A stretch of DNA of 64,000 bases from UBA2219 sp964612075 (GTDB lineage: Bacteria > Desulfobacterota > Deferrimicrobia > Deferrimicrobiales > Deferrimicrobiaceae), in the NCBI GenBank assembly GCA_964612075.1, contig CAZTFC010000008.1:1-64000 (forward strand), read 5' to 3'. Positions 34,565 to 44,045 of the stretch are shown in pieces (position 1 is the stretch's first letter; each line of letters starts with the position of its first letter). Under the pieces are notes generated by a model. It was not told the origin of the DNA, did no database searches, and was given only the letters and a program-made list of their open reading frames with translations. The position numbers and the translations under genes were made by a program.

Positions 34565-36087
34565 ACGCCCCCTCCCCCGCCGCCGCGGCCGTCCCCGGGG
34601 AGCTCCACCCCGAGACGCCGCTGGTCGCGAAGATCCCGATCGGCTACGCGCGGAAGCACCTGCTCCTGCCGTGCCGGTCCGCTTCCGGCGAGCTCGTCCT
34701 GCTCTCGGGGAATCCCGGGGCGCGGGACGCGATCGACGAGATGCGTTTCCTCGCCGGCCCGCTCCGGGTCGTCCCCGCGCCGCCGGAGGAGGTCCTCGCC
34801 CGGATCGACGCCGCGTACGAGCGCGCCCACGCCCCGGAGCGCGATATCGCGGAAGGGCTCGACGCGGAGTGGGACCTCGACGTGGCCGCCGCCATCGAGG
34901 AGACGAAGGACCTGCTCGACTCCCCCGACGAGGCGCCGGTCATCCGGTTCGTCCACTCCGTCCTGTTCCGGGCGATCCGCGAACGATCGAGCGACATCCA
35001 CTTCGAGCCGTACGAGAAGGAGCTGGTCGTCCGCAACCGGGTGGACGGGATCCTCTACCCGATGGTCTCCGCGCCCAGGAAGTGGCACGCCCCGGCGGTC
35101 TCCCGCATCAAGGTCATGGCCGGGCTCGACATCGGGGAGCGGCGCCTGCCGCAGGACGGGCGGATCCGCATCCGCCTCGGGGGCAAGGAGATCGACATCC
35201 GCGTCTCCACGGTCCCCACGTCGTTCGGCGAGCGGGCCGTCCTGCGCATCCTGGACCGCTCCAGCATCCTCCTCGGGCTGTCCGACCTCGGGATGGAGCC
35301 CGCGGACCTGGCGCAGATGGAGCGGTTCCTCTCCCGGTCGAGCGGCATCCTCCTCGTCACCGGGCCCACGGGCTCCGGGAAGACCACCACCCTGTACGCC
35401 GCGCTGCAGCGGCTCGACTCCGGCACCAAGAACATCATCACCATCGAGGACCCCGTCGAGTACCAGATCCGGGGGATCGGCCAGATCCAGGTCAACCCGA
35501 AGATCCACCTGACGTTCGCCAGCGGGCTCCGGTCGATCCTGCGGCAGGACCCCGACATCATCATGGTCGGCGAGATCCGCGACCAGGAGACCGCCGAGAT
35601 CGCGATCCAGGCCTCGCTCACCGGCCACCTCGTCCTCTCGACGCTGCACACGAACGACTCGGCCAGCGCCGTGACGCGGCTGGTCGACATGGGGATCGAG
35701 CCGTTCCTCGTGGCCTCCTCCGTCTGCGGCGTGATGGCCCAGCGGCTCGTGCGCCGCCTCTGCCCCGACTGCAAGGTCCCCTACGCGCCCCGGGAGGAGG
35801 AGCTGCGCGGGCTCGGGCTCCCGGCCGGCACGAAAGGCCCCTTCCACCGGCCCCTCGGCTGCCCGAAGTGCGCCAACACCGGGTATTCCGGCCGGACCGG
35901 CCTGTACGAGATCCTCCCCGCCGACGAGGCGATCCGGTCCCTCATCCTGACCCGCTCCGACGCGGACGGCGTGAAGGCGCTCGCCGTCTCCCGGGGGATG
36001 CGGACGATCCTGGCGGCGGGCGCGGAGAAGGTCGTCGCCGGGACGACCTCGGTGGAGGAGGTCCTCCGGGTCACCCAGGAGGATTAG
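34561..36087 (+). CDS. gspE: Type II secretion ATPase GspE
   Basis: 508 residues. N1E-type domain, then the ATPase: Walker A TGPTGSGKTTTL, Asp box ITIEDPVEY, Walker B DPDIIMVGEIRD, His box TLHTND, and the four-Cys zinc subdomain (RLCPDCK ... GCPKCANTGY). It powers pseudopilus assembly. The GTG start overlaps the gspD stop (GTGA). Confidence 0.96.
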   Translation: MNAPSPAAAAVPGELHPETPLVAKIPIGYARKHLLLPCRSASGELVLLSGNPGARDAIDEMRFLAGPLRVVPAPPEEVLARIDAAYERAHAPERDIAEGLDAEWDLDVAAAIEETKDLLDSPDEAPVIRFVHSVLFRAIRERSSDIHFEPYEKELVVRNRVDGILYPMVSAPRKWHAPAVSRIKVMAGLDIGERRLPQDGRIRIRLGGKEIDIRVSTVPTSFGERAVLRILDRSSILLGLSDLGMEPADLAQMERFLSRSSGILLVTGPTGSGKTTTLYAALQRLDSGTKNIITIEDPVEYQIRGIGQIQVNPKIHLTFASGLRSILRQDPDIIMVGEIRDQETAEIAIQASLTGHLVLSTLHTNDSASAVTRLVDMGIEPFLVASSVCGVMAQRLVRRLCPDCKVPYAPREEELRGLGLPAGTKGPFHRPLGCPKCANTGYSGRTGLYEILPADEAIRSLILTRSDADGVKALAVSRGMRTILAAGAEKVVAGTTSVEEVLRVTQED

Positions 36088-36094
36088 GAGCCAC

Positions 36095-37300
36095 TTGCCG
36101 ACCTACCGCTACAAGGGGATCTCCAGGGCGGGCCAGACGGTCAAGGGGACCGTGGAAGCGGAGAACCCGCCCCAGGCCCGCAGGAAGCTGCACGCGGACG
36201 GGGTGTTCCCGGAAAAGCTGTCGGAGGACGCGGGCGGCGGGGGCGGCGTGTCGCTCCCCTCCCTGCTGGGTCGGCAGGAGTTCCTCCCGCTGTTCACGAG
36301 GCAGCTCGCCACGCTTTCCGGCGCGGGCGTACCGCTGGCCGGCGCGCTGAAATCGGTGGCCCCCCAGGTGGACGACCCGGCCAGCCGGAAGATCCTCGAA
36401 GAGATCCAGGAGGCGATCCACGGAGGGGCGACGTTCGCGCGCGCCGTCGAGGCGCACACCGGGACGTTCCCGGAGCTGTACGCCAGCATGGTCCGCGCGG
36501 GCGAGGAGAGCGGGACGCTCCCGCTTTCCCTCTCGCGCCTCGCCGACCACCTGGAGAAGCAGGCGAAGACGAAGAACCGCGTCCGGTCCGCCCTGACCTA
36601 TCCCGTCCTGATGGCCGTCGTGGCGAGCCTCGTCGTGGTCTTCCTGCTCACCTTCGTCGTACCGAAGATCGTCGGCATCTTCGAGCATCTCGGCAAGGCG
36701 CTCCCGCTTCCCACCAGGATCCTGATCGCGATCACCGACTTCCTGTCCGCGGGCTGGTGGGCGCTGCTTCTCGCGGCCGGGGCCGCGGCGCTCCTCGCCA
36801 GGAAGCGCCTCAACACGGAGCGGGGCCGGCGGGCGCGCGACGCGGCGTACCTCAAGCTTCCGCTCGCGGGGCGGCTCGCTCACCTCTCCGCCCTGTCGCG
36901 CTTCGCCCGCACCCTCTCCACGCTCGTCGCGGGGGGGATCCCCGTGGACCGGGCCCTGCGGATCGTCGCCCCCGTCGTCGGCAACATCGTGATCGCGGAG
37001 AAGATCACGGCCGCCGCCGACCGGGTCGTGGAGGGCGCCACGCTGTCGGAAGCGCTCCGCGTCCACCCGGAGATCCCCGGGACGCTCATCCAGATGGTCG
37101 CGGTCGGCGAGGACAGCGGCACGCTGGGGGACATGCTCGCGCGGGCGGCGGACGCGATGGACGAGGAGATCGAGGCGCGGCTCTCCCGCCTGCTCTCCCT
37201 CCTCGAGCCGCTGATCATCCTGGTCATGGGCGCGGTCGTCGCTTTCATCGTGGTGTCGGTGCTGCTTCCGCTCCTGGATATATCGAACATCGTCCAATAG
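36095..37300 (+). CDS. gspF: Type II secretion inner-membrane platform protein GspF
   Basis: 401 residues with the family N-terminus (PTYRYKGISRAGQTVKG), two T2SSF domains around residues 70-195 and 275-395, and three membrane helices (near 170, 220 and 375). FTRQLATLSGAGVPLAGAL and MVRAGEESGTLP are typical. It starts TTG at 36095 behind TAGGAG. It forms the core of the assembly platform with GspL and GspM. Confidence 0.95.
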   Translation: MPTYRYKGISRAGQTVKGTVEAENPPQARRKLHADGVFPEKLSEDAGGGGGVSLPSLLGRQEFLPLFTRQLATLSGAGVPLAGALKSVAPQVDDPASRKILEEIQEAIHGGATFARAVEAHTGTFPELYASMVRAGEESGTLPLSLSRLADHLEKQAKTKNRVRSALTYPVLMAVVASLVVVFLLTFVVPKIVGIFEHLGKALPLPTRILIAITDFLSAGWWALLLAAGAAALLARKRLNTERGRRARDAAYLKLPLAGRLAHLSALSRFARTLSTLVAGGIPVDRALRIVAPVVGNIVIAEKITAAADRVVEGATLSEALRVHPEIPGTLIQMVAVGEDSGTLGDMLARAADAMDEEIEARLSRLLSLLEPLIILVMGAVVAFIVVSVLLPLLDISNIVQ

Positions 37301-37311
37301 GAGGTTCCCCC

Positions 37312-37767
37312 ATGAAAGGACGAAGGCGCCCGGGGAGGCGGTTGATCGACCGGGCGGGATTCACGCTCATCGAGATCATGGTGGTCATCGTCATCCTCGG
37401 GCTGCTCGCCGCCCTCGTGGTCCCGAAGCTGATCGGGCGCACGGAGGAGGCGAAGAAGACCCAGGCGCGCGTCCAGATCAAGCACATCGAGCAGGCGCTC
37501 AACCTGTTCAAGCTCGACAACGGCTTCTACCCCGGCACCGACCAGGGGATCGAGGCGCTGGTGCGGATCCCGGAATCCGGGCGCATCCCGAAGAACTACC
37601 GGAAGGACGGGTACATCGACCGGGTCCCGAAGGACCCCTGGGGAGAGCCGTACGTGTACGTCAGCCCGGGACAGCACGGCAACTACGACATCAGCTCCTT
37701 CGGGGCGGACGGCGTGGAAGGCGGCGAAGGAGAGGATGCGGACATCAACTCGTGGGACACGCAGTAG
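37312..37767 (+). CDS. gspG: Major pseudopilin GspG
   Basis: 151 residues, with a short basic leader and the type IV prepilin site RAG|FTLIEIMVVIVILG cut before Phe, Glu5 included. The GspG body follows: GFYPGTDQGIEALV, DGYIDRVPKDPWGEPYVY and the calcium-loop region SFGADGVEGGEGEDADI. It builds the pseudopilus filament. A prepilin peptidase gene is absent from the window. Confidence 0.96.
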   Translation: MKGRRRPGRRLIDRAGFTLIEIMVVIVILGLLAALVVPKLIGRTEEAKKTQARVQIKHIEQALNLFKLDNGFYPGTDQGIEALVRIPESGRIPKNYRKDGYIDRVPKDPWGEPYVYVSPGQHGNYDISSFGADGVEGGEGEDADINSWDTQ

Positions 37768-38254
37768 TCCCGGATTCACGCTGGTCGAGCTGTCCGTCGT
37801 CCTTTTCGTGCTCGGCCTGATCCTCTGGACCGTCGCCCCGCGCCTGTCGCGCGTCGGCGAGCCGGGACGGGACGCCGTGTTCCGCGACCTCTCCGCGGGA
37901 TCCGAGGCGGCGTTCGACGTCTCCCTGTTCGAGAAGCGGGAAACCCGCCTCGTCCTCTCTCCCTCCGCGGGCACGTACGAGTTCCTGCGCCGCGACCGTC
38001 CCGTCGACGCCCCGTCGGCCCCGCGGGAGTTCGGCTCCCGGCTGAACGTGACCGGCATCCTCGTCGAAGGGGAGGAGCGGCCCCTGGACATCCCGACGGA
38101 GATCCGGTACCTCCCCGGCGGGCGCGTCCCGGCCGCGCGGATCTTCATCGAGGACCGGGGCGACACGCCGGAACCGAGCCGGTGGACCCTTCGCCTCAAT
38201 CCCTGGGACGGCTCGGTGAAGGTCCTGGAAGGCACGGTCACGGACGATGGGTGA
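37736..38254 (+). CDS. gspH: Minor pseudopilin GspH-like
   Basis: 172 residues with a prepilin motif SSPG|FTLVELSVVLFVLG and a beta-rich C-terminal half, the size of GspH. ATG 37736 lies 32 bases inside the end of gspG, a strong overlap but needed to include the leader; GGAGAGG is just upstream. Position between gspG and gspI supports the name; sequence is divergent as usual for GspH. Confidence 0.85.
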   Translation: MRTSTRGTRSSPGFTLVELSVVLFVLGLILWTVAPRLSRVGEPGRDAVFRDLSAGSEAAFDVSLFEKRETRLVLSPSAGTYEFLRRDRPVDAPSAPREFGSRLNVTGILVEGEERPLDIPTEIRYLPGGRVPAARIFIEDRGDTPEPSRWTLRLNPWDGSVKVLEGTVTDDG

Positions 38255-38606
38255 CCGGAACGGGTTCACCCTCATCGAGGTGCTGGTGTCGCTGTCGATC
38301 CTGGCGGCCACGCTCCTTTTGACCTACCGGGTCATCTCCGGCGCGATATCGGCCGCGGACCGCTCGGAGCGGTGGACCGCCGCCTCCTACCTCGCCGAGG
38401 CGATGATCCTCGACGCCGTCGACGAATTCCCGGAGGCGACGGAGACCCGGGGGAATTTCCCGCCCCCGAACGAATCCTATTCCTGGAAGCGCACGGTCCG
38501 CCCCGCCTCGCATGCCGACGCGCGCGAGGTGGAGGTCGTCGTCCTCTGGACCTCGGGGGACCGGGAGGAGCGGGTGTCCGTCACCGGGCTCGCGGTGAAG
38601 CGATGA
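38247..38606 (+). CDS. gspI: Minor pseudopilin GspI
   Basis: 119 residues; prepilin motif RNG|FTLIEVLVSLSILA, then the short body typical of GspI (AEAMILDAVDEF, SYSWKRTVRP). It overlaps gspH by eight bases. It forms the tip complex with GspJ and GspK. Confidence 0.9.
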   Translation: MGDRNGFTLIEVLVSLSILAATLLLTYRVISGAISAADRSERWTAASYLAEAMILDAVDEFPEATETRGNFPPPNESYSWKRTVRPASHADAREVEVVVLWTSGDREERVSVTGLAVKR

Positions 38607-39274
38607 CCCGAACCCGCAGGAGGGGGTTCACGCTCGTCGAGCTCCTTCTCGCCCTGGCCATCGTCTCGGTGATCCTGCTGCTCCTGCTTTCCGCGTTCAC
38701 CGGGGCGGCCAGGACCCGGGAAGCCCTCACGGAGCGGTCGCGCGTTTTCCGGCAGGTGCGCGTCGCCTTCGACCGGATCGGCACCGACCTGCAGGGGGCC
38801 TTCTCCTCTTCGATCCGCGAGTCCTCCGCCCTCACGCTGAGGGAGGACACCCTCGCCGGGAACCCTGCGGCGACCCTGGTGTTCACCGCGTTCACGCTCC
38901 CCGAGGTCGGCACGGGGCGCCCGCCCGCGAGCGTTGTGAAGATCAAGTACTTCCCGAAGATCGGGGCGGACGGCGCGTCCATCGAGCTGCGCCGGGAGCA
39001 GGCCGACCTCCCGTTCCTCGAGAACCGGATCCCCCTCCGGGAGGCGACGCTCGCGGAAGGGCTGAAAGGGTTCCGGGTGGAGCTGTACGACGGGAACGAA
39101 TGGCACAAGGCATGGCCCGCTCCCGGCAAGGCGAAAACGGCGCTTCCGCAAAAAGCCGCCGTCATCATGACCGGCCCGTACGGGGAGACGTACCGCCGGG
39201 AGATCCCCATGCCGCTGTCCGGCCGCGAATCGGTCCTGACCTGGTCCGGACGGAGGGGGGGGAGCTCCCAATGA
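38603..39274 (+). CDS. gspJ: Minor pseudopilin GspJ
   Basis: 223 residues; prepilin motif RRG|FTLVELLLALAIVSV, then a GspJ body (FDRIGTDLQGAF, VEGFRVELYDG-like LKGFRVELYDGNEW). ATG 38603 overlaps the gspI stop by four bases. Tip component of the pseudopilus. Confidence 0.9.
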   Translation: MTRTRRRGFTLVELLLALAIVSVILLLLLSAFTGAARTREALTERSRVFRQVRVAFDRIGTDLQGAFSSSIRESSALTLREDTLAGNPAATLVFTAFTLPEVGTGRPPASVVKIKYFPKIGADGASIELRREQADLPFLENRIPLREATLAEGLKGFRVELYDGNEWHKAWPAPGKAKTALPQKAAVIMTGPYGETYRREIPMPLSGRESVLTWSGRRGGSSQ

Positions 39275-40230
39275 GGCGGCCGCGCCCCGGCGAGCGGGGC
39301 GTCGCCCTCCTCGCCACACTGCTGGTCCTCGTCCTGGTCGTCGCGCTCGCGAACGAGATCTTCCGCCTGGGGGCGAGGGCCGCACAGACCAGCGCCTACG
39401 GCAGGGACTCGGTCCGCGCCGCGCTCCTCGCGGAGGCGGGCACCGGCGCGCTGCGCATCGCCCTGCGCGAGGACGCGAAGGACAACAAGATCGACACCCT
39501 GGACGAGTTCTGGTCCCGCCCGGCGCCCCCCTTCGACCTGGGCGACGGCACCGTCACGGTCTTCGTCGAGGACGAGGACCGGAAGATCAACCTCAACCGG
39601 CTCGTGATGCCGAACGGGAACGCGCCCGACGACCAGCGGCTCGCCGTGTTCCGCGCCTTCCTCGAGCAGCGGAGCATCGACCCCTCGCTGGCCGACGCCT
39701 TCGTCGACTGGCTGGACAACGACGACACCCCGCGCGTCGGGGGCGCGGAAAGCAGCTATTACATGTCGCTCCCCCGCCCCTACGCCGCGAAGAACGACCT
39801 GTTCGACACGCTGGAGGAGATGTTGCTCGTGCGCGGCGTGACCCCGGAGATCTACGAAAAGATACGCCCCTTCGTGACGATCACCTCCACGGGCAGGGTG
39901 AACCTCAACACCGCCCCGAAAGAGGTGCTCACCGCCCTGTCCGCCGGCACGGACGAGGCCGAGGCGGGGGCGATCGACAACGCGGCCGCGGACCGGCTCA
40001 TCGAGTATCGCGCGGAGCAGCCCCTCCAGAAGGTCTCGGACATCGGCAACGTTTCGCCCTTCTTCCGGAACCTCCATTCGAAGACGCTCTTCAGCTCCCT
40101 GGTCGACGTGAAGTCCGCCTACTTCCACGTACGTTCCACCGGCGACGTCGGCGGCACGCTGCGCACGGTCGACGCCATCGGATTCCGCACCGGAAATAAT
40201 GTAGTATGGTATTTTTGGCGGTTGGAATAA
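39271..40230 (+). CDS. gspK: Minor pseudopilin GspK
   Basis: 319 residues; leader ERG|VALLATLLVLVLVVALA lacking Glu5, as is normal for GspK. The large helical domain has VEDEDRKINLNRLV, FVDWLDNDD and GRVNLNTAPKEVL (helix-hairpin-helix like). GspK caps the pseudopilus. ATG 39271 overlaps the gspJ stop by four bases. Confidence 0.93.
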   Translation: MRRPRPGERGVALLATLLVLVLVVALANEIFRLGARAAQTSAYGRDSVRAALLAEAGTGALRIALREDAKDNKIDTLDEFWSRPAPPFDLGDGTVTVFVEDEDRKINLNRLVMPNGNAPDDQRLAVFRAFLEQRSIDPSLADAFVDWLDNDDTPRVGGAESSYYMSLPRPYAAKNDLFDTLEEMLLVRGVTPEIYEKIRPFVTITSTGRVNLNTAPKEVLTALSAGTDEAEAGAIDNAAADRLIEYRAEQPLQKVSDIGNVSPFFRNLHSKTLFSSLVDVKSAYFHVRSTGDVGGTLRTVDAIGFRTGNNVVWYFWRLE

Positions 40231-40257
40231 GCCCCCATAACGACTGGAGAAGACCGC

Positions 40258-41832
40258 ATGAAGCCGTCCCGGAACCCCGTACTCCCGATCGTCCTTTCCA
40301 TCCTACTCCTCGCGGCGAGCGCGAACGCAGCGGTGATTCTGCCCATCAACGGGGCGGGAACGGGGGTCTTCACGTTCGACCAGCCTTCGGTCGCCGTCCA
40401 CGGGACCGCCGTCCACGTCGCCTTCATCGGGGACGCCGAGGGCGACAACACGTTCAAGCTCTACTACGCCGCCGTGAACGGATCGGCGAACTTCCAGAAC
40501 TCGGGCACCACGCTGGCCGACGTCCTTCTCACGCCGGCCGTCGCCATCGACAACGGGGCCGCGTACGACGACGTCCGCCATCCGCAGATCGCCTCGTGGG
40601 ACGCGAACCGGCTGGTCGTCGTCTTCCAGGGCGTCCCGGCCGGGACCGGGGCCGGGAACTACAAGCTGTTCCTCGCGGACATCCGCATCAGCAACAACGC
40701 CGTCACCTCGCACACCGTGCGCGAGATCGTCGACTCTTCTTCCGCCCGGCTGGGCGGGATCCTGGTCGACCCGTCCTTCCAGGTGGCGACCGCCGACAGC
40801 ACCCTCCGAATCGCCTACTCGGACGCTTCGACCGCATTCGCCAACGTCTACTTCGCCCGGGTCTCTGTCGACAACGCCTCCGTCGCGGGAGGGCCCATCC
40901 TGCTCTCCTCCCTGTCCAGCAGCCAGGGGATCAAGCCGCTCCCGCGCCTGCAGATCGACGGGAACGGGTACAGCCACGTGGTCTGGGCGGCGAACAACAC
41001 CGACAACACGCCCACCGGGATCTACTACTCCCTGGTCCGGAGGAACTCCAGCGGCACCCCGGACAACGTGGCGATCGGCCCGACCCAGGTCATCTACGGC
41101 TACTACCGCTGGGGGTTCCCGACGGTCGTCGTCACCGCCACGAACAGCGTCTACATCCTGGCCTCCCACCAGCCGTACGGGCTGCCCGGGGCCTCGGGCG
41201 CGCTGGGCTTCACCCGGATCGATCCCACCGCCGTCGTACAAGACGGGCAGCCGGTGAACTCCGGCAACCAGGCCGTGCTGGCCTTATTCTTCCTCTACCG
41301 GCCGGGAGGGCTGGTGGCTACCGGCACCTTCGACACGTACAATCCGGAAGTGTACTTCGACTGGTCGGAAGGGTATTTCCACATCGCGGGGTACGGCTAC
41401 CGCAGCGCCGCATCCCCCTACCAGGGGACACCGGGAAGGTTCTACGCGATATCGCTCGAAGAGGTGCTGGACCAGTACTCCGTGGCTTCGACGCCCGACC
41501 TCGTCCTCTACCCGGTGTCGGTGGGGACCGGCGACCTCTCGTTCGGGATGCAGATCGCCGGGGACTACACCCGGGCCGCGTTCGCGAGCTTCAACCTGAA
41601 GGCGGTCCATTTCTGGTCCGGTCCCGACAACACGACTCCCGGGGCCAGCAACCTTTATGTGACCTCCACCGACGACGCGGACATCTCCTCGGGGGACAGC
41701 TCGGGCTGCTCGGTCGCGAGGGGCCCGCGCGACGGCGGCGCGGACCGGATCCCCGGCGCGCTCATCCTGCTCTTCCCGGCGGCCGTCCTCCTGGTCCTGA
41801 AAGCGGCGAGGAGATTCCTTGCGCGGCGGTAG
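40258..41832 (+). CDS. Exported beta-rich protein with Cys/TM/Arg C-terminal sorting tail
   Basis: 524 residues. A Sec signal peptide (about 1-24, cleaved near ANA) leads a beta-propeller-like body with repeated strands such as SVAVHGTAVHVAFIGD, YSHVVWAANN and FSWSEGYFHIAGYG-type (seen as DWSEGYFHIAGYG). The last 45 residues form a sorting-signal layout: Ser/Asp-rich stretch, SSGCSV, a hydrophobic helix GALILLFPAAVLLVL and an Arg-rich end (ARRFLARR), like MYXO-CTERM and related tails. It lies between gspK and gspN with a 27-base gap, so it is co-expressed with the T2SS and is probably a dedicated substrate or surface protein of it. No enzyme motif is seen. Confidence 0.8.
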   Translation: MKPSRNPVLPIVLSILLLAASANAAVILPINGAGTGVFTFDQPSVAVHGTAVHVAFIGDAEGDNTFKLYYAAVNGSANFQNSGTTLADVLLTPAVAIDNGAAYDDVRHPQIASWDANRLVVVFQGVPAGTGAGNYKLFLADIRISNNAVTSHTVREIVDSSSARLGGILVDPSFQVATADSTLRIAYSDASTAFANVYFARVSVDNASVAGGPILLSSLSSSQGIKPLPRLQIDGNGYSHVVWAANNTDNTPTGIYYSLVRRNSSGTPDNVAIGPTQVIYGYYRWGFPTVVVTATNSVYILASHQPYGLPGASGALGFTRIDPTAVVQDGQPVNSGNQAVLALFFLYRPGGLVATGTFDTYNPEVYFDWSEGYFHIAGYGYRSAASPYQGTPGRFYAISLEEVLDQYSVASTPDLVLYPVSVGTGDLSFGMQIAGDYTRAAFASFNLKAVHFWSGPDNTTPGASNLYVTSTDDADISSGDSSGCSVARGPRDGGADRIPGALILLFPAAVLLVLKAARRFLARR

Positions 41833-42676
41833 CCGCACCTCACCCCGGACGCTGGCCGTCTACGCGCTGGGGGCCGCCCTCTTCGCCGGCGGGTTCCTGC
41901 TGACGGTCGCGCTCACCCTGCCGGGAGAGACCGTGCTCGGCCTGATCGCGCCCTCTCTCGAATCGCGCGGCGTGCGCCTCGCCGCCCGAAACGCCCGGCT
42001 CGTCTTCCCCCTCGGGATCCGCCTCGAGGAGGCGACGCTCGCCGTCGGGAGGGGCCGCCCGATCGACCTGGGCGAGGTCACGGCGACCTGGGAATGGACC
42101 GGGCTGTTCCGGTGGCTCCCTTCGCACCTGCGGGCCGTCCGGGGCGGCTCCGTCGCGGACATCCGCCTCTCCCCCGCCTTCTGGAACCCCGGCCGCGGTC
42201 AGGCGACCTTCACCGGCCTCTCGTCCGAGGACTTCCCGATCCCGGTGTTCGGCGCCTCCGGCGCCGGGTTTTCCGTGCGTCGGGCCGAGGCGCGCTGGCG
42301 CGGCAAAGGCAAGGAGCTCTCCGCGTCCGGATCCGGCGAGCTCGACTACATGAAGGTCCCCGTTCCCCTGCGGGACTCCCCCATCCGCGAGGCCCGGATC
42401 GACAACGCGGCTCTTTCCTTCGTGGTCCGGGGGGACATGCTGCGCTTCCCTCGGCTCCAGGGCAGCTACGAGGGTTCACGGGTGGAAGGCACGGGGGAGA
42501 TCGCCCGCTTCCTGACGCCGGCCGCGGCCACCGTCACGTTCCATCTGTCGATACGGAACCCGTACGAAGGGCGGGTCGGAACGCTCTTCGACATGCTGGC
42601 GAAAAACGCAAAGAATGCTAATCTGAGGATCGTCGGGGCGTTGGCCGCCCCGAAGGCCGAGATCGAGCTCTTCTGA
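41819..42676 (+). CDS. gspN: Type II secretion protein GspN-like
   Basis: 285 residues with one N-terminal membrane helix (about 11-33) and a long beta-rich periplasmic part (AsmA/GspN style: GVRLAARNARLVFPLGIRLEEATLAV cut as RLVFPLGIRLEEATL, and ELDYMKVPVPLRDSPI). TTG 41819 with GAGGAGA upstream overlaps the previous gene by 14 bases. GspN is an accessory T2SS protein present in some systems; here it sits before gspL and gspM rather than at the operon end. Confidence 0.8.
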   Translation: MRGGSRTSPRTLAVYALGAALFAGGFLLTVALTLPGETVLGLIAPSLESRGVRLAARNARLVFPLGIRLEEATLAVGRGRPIDLGEVTATWEWTGLFRWLPSHLRAVRGGSVADIRLSPAFWNPGRGQATFTGLSSEDFPIPVFGASGAGFSVRRAEARWRGKGKELSASGSGELDYMKVPVPLRDSPIREARIDNAALSFVVRGDMLRFPRLQGSYEGSRVEGTGEIARFLTPAAATVTFHLSIRNPYEGRVGTLFDMLAKNAKNANLRIVGALAAPKAEIELF

Positions 42677-42689
42677 TGCAAGAGGCGCC

Positions 42690-44045
42690 ATGACGACCAT
42701 CGGGATCGCGGTTTCCAGTGACAAGCTCCACGCCGTCGTCCTGGACGGCGCGCTCCCTTCCCCGCAAGTCGTCGCGACGGTTTCCGTTCCCTGCCGCGAG
42801 CCGTTCGGGGGGCCCGAAGACCCGGCGTCGCTTGCCTCGGAGCTGCGCGACGCCGTCCCCGGCGGGGCGCTGCCCGGCGCGGTCATCACGATTCCCCCGC
42901 CGCTTACCTACCTCCGCCAGGCGAAGCTTCCGGTTTCGGACCTCGCGCGCGCGCGGGCGATCCACCTCGCCGAGCTTGAGGGGAACCTGCCGATCGATGA
43001 CGCCGAGATCCTGTCCGACCTCCTGCCCGCCGCCCCGGAAAATCCCGACACCTTCGTCGCGGTCGCCTCGACCCGGTCCCTGGTAGAGAAAACGGTGGAG
43101 ACGTTCCAGGCCGCCGGCATCCGGGTCGACCTCGTCGTCACCGACCACGCCGCCCTGCTGTGCGCCGCCTCCGGGACCCCCCCCGGCCGCGCGCTGCTCC
43201 TCGCCGCGGTCCCCGACATCCTCCTCATGAAGGTCTCCGGCGGCGGCGTGGGCGCCGCCCGCCAGTTCCCCGCCGCCCTCGCCGACACCCCCGCGGAGAT
43301 CCTTTCCGCCGCGAGCGAAATGTCGGGCGGGGAGGCGCCGGCCTTCTCGGTCGGAGAATTGCCCGCCTCCCTCGCGGGCGCCGTCCCGGGGCTCGCGCCG
43401 ATCCCTCTGCCCGAAGGGCTCCCCGCCTCCCACCTGGCGGCGTACGGCGCCGCGCTGGCACCCTTCCTGCCGAAGGCCACCGGAGGCTTCTCGCTGCGCA
43501 CGTCGGCGGAGGCCGCGGCCGAACGGGTGCGGTCGTCGCGCAGGGTGCGCGTCGCGGCGGCCGCCGCGGCCGTGGCGGCCCTGCTCGCCGTCTCGGCGCT
43601 CCAGTTCTCGGTCTGGACGAGCGCCCGGAAAGTGGCCAAGGCGCGCGCGCAGGTTCGCAAGGAATTCTCGGAGGCCGCGCCCGACGTGCGGCTGCGCGAG
43701 GCGACGGCCGGCGTCCAGATCCGCGAGAAGCTCGCCTCCGTCAAGCGCCTCCAGAAGGAGCTGGGCACCGACGCCCCGCCGATCGTGGAGCTCCTGTCGG
43801 CCGCCTCCGCCGCGATTCCCCAAGGACAGATCTCCGTGCGCGAGGCGTCGGTCGACGGGGGACGCTTGCGCCTCGCCGGCGAAGCGAGGGAGGCGGGCCT
43901 CGTGGAATCGTACCGAGCGGGGCTGTCCGCCGCGTTCGGCCCCGACTACGCCGTCACGCTGCAGGGCTCCGAAGGCAGCGCCGCGGGGGCCGCCGTCAAG
44001 TTCACGATCCTCGTCGAGAAGAGGGAGGCGCAGCGTGCTTCTTGA
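42690..44045 (+). CDS. gspL: Type II secretion protein GspL (actin-like plus PilN-like)
   Basis: 451 residues. N-terminal actin-like cytoplasmic domain (TTIGIAVSSDKLHAVVLDG, LRQAKLPVSDLARARAIHL), a single membrane helix around residues 288-310 (VRVAAAAAAVAALLAVSAL), and a periplasmic ferredoxin-like domain. GspL binds GspE on the cytoplasmic side and pairs with GspM. The sequence is Ala-rich and divergent but the domain order and position are right. Confidence 0.85.
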   Translation: MTTIGIAVSSDKLHAVVLDGALPSPQVVATVSVPCREPFGGPEDPASLASELRDAVPGGALPGAVITIPPPLTYLRQAKLPVSDLARARAIHLAELEGNLPIDDAEILSDLLPAAPENPDTFVAVASTRSLVEKTVETFQAAGIRVDLVVTDHAALLCAASGTPPGRALLLAAVPDILLMKVSGGGVGAARQFPAALADTPAEILSAASEMSGGEAPAFSVGELPASLAGAVPGLAPIPLPEGLPASHLAAYGAALAPFLPKATGGFSLRTSAEAAAERVRSSRRVRVAAAAAAVAALLAVSALQFSVWTSARKVAKARAQVRKEFSEAAPDVRLREATAGVQIREKLASVKRLQKELGTDAPPIVELLSAASAAIPQGQISVREASVDGGRLRLAGEAREAGLVESYRAGLSAAFGPDYAVTLQGSEGSAAGAAVKFTILVEKREAQRAS

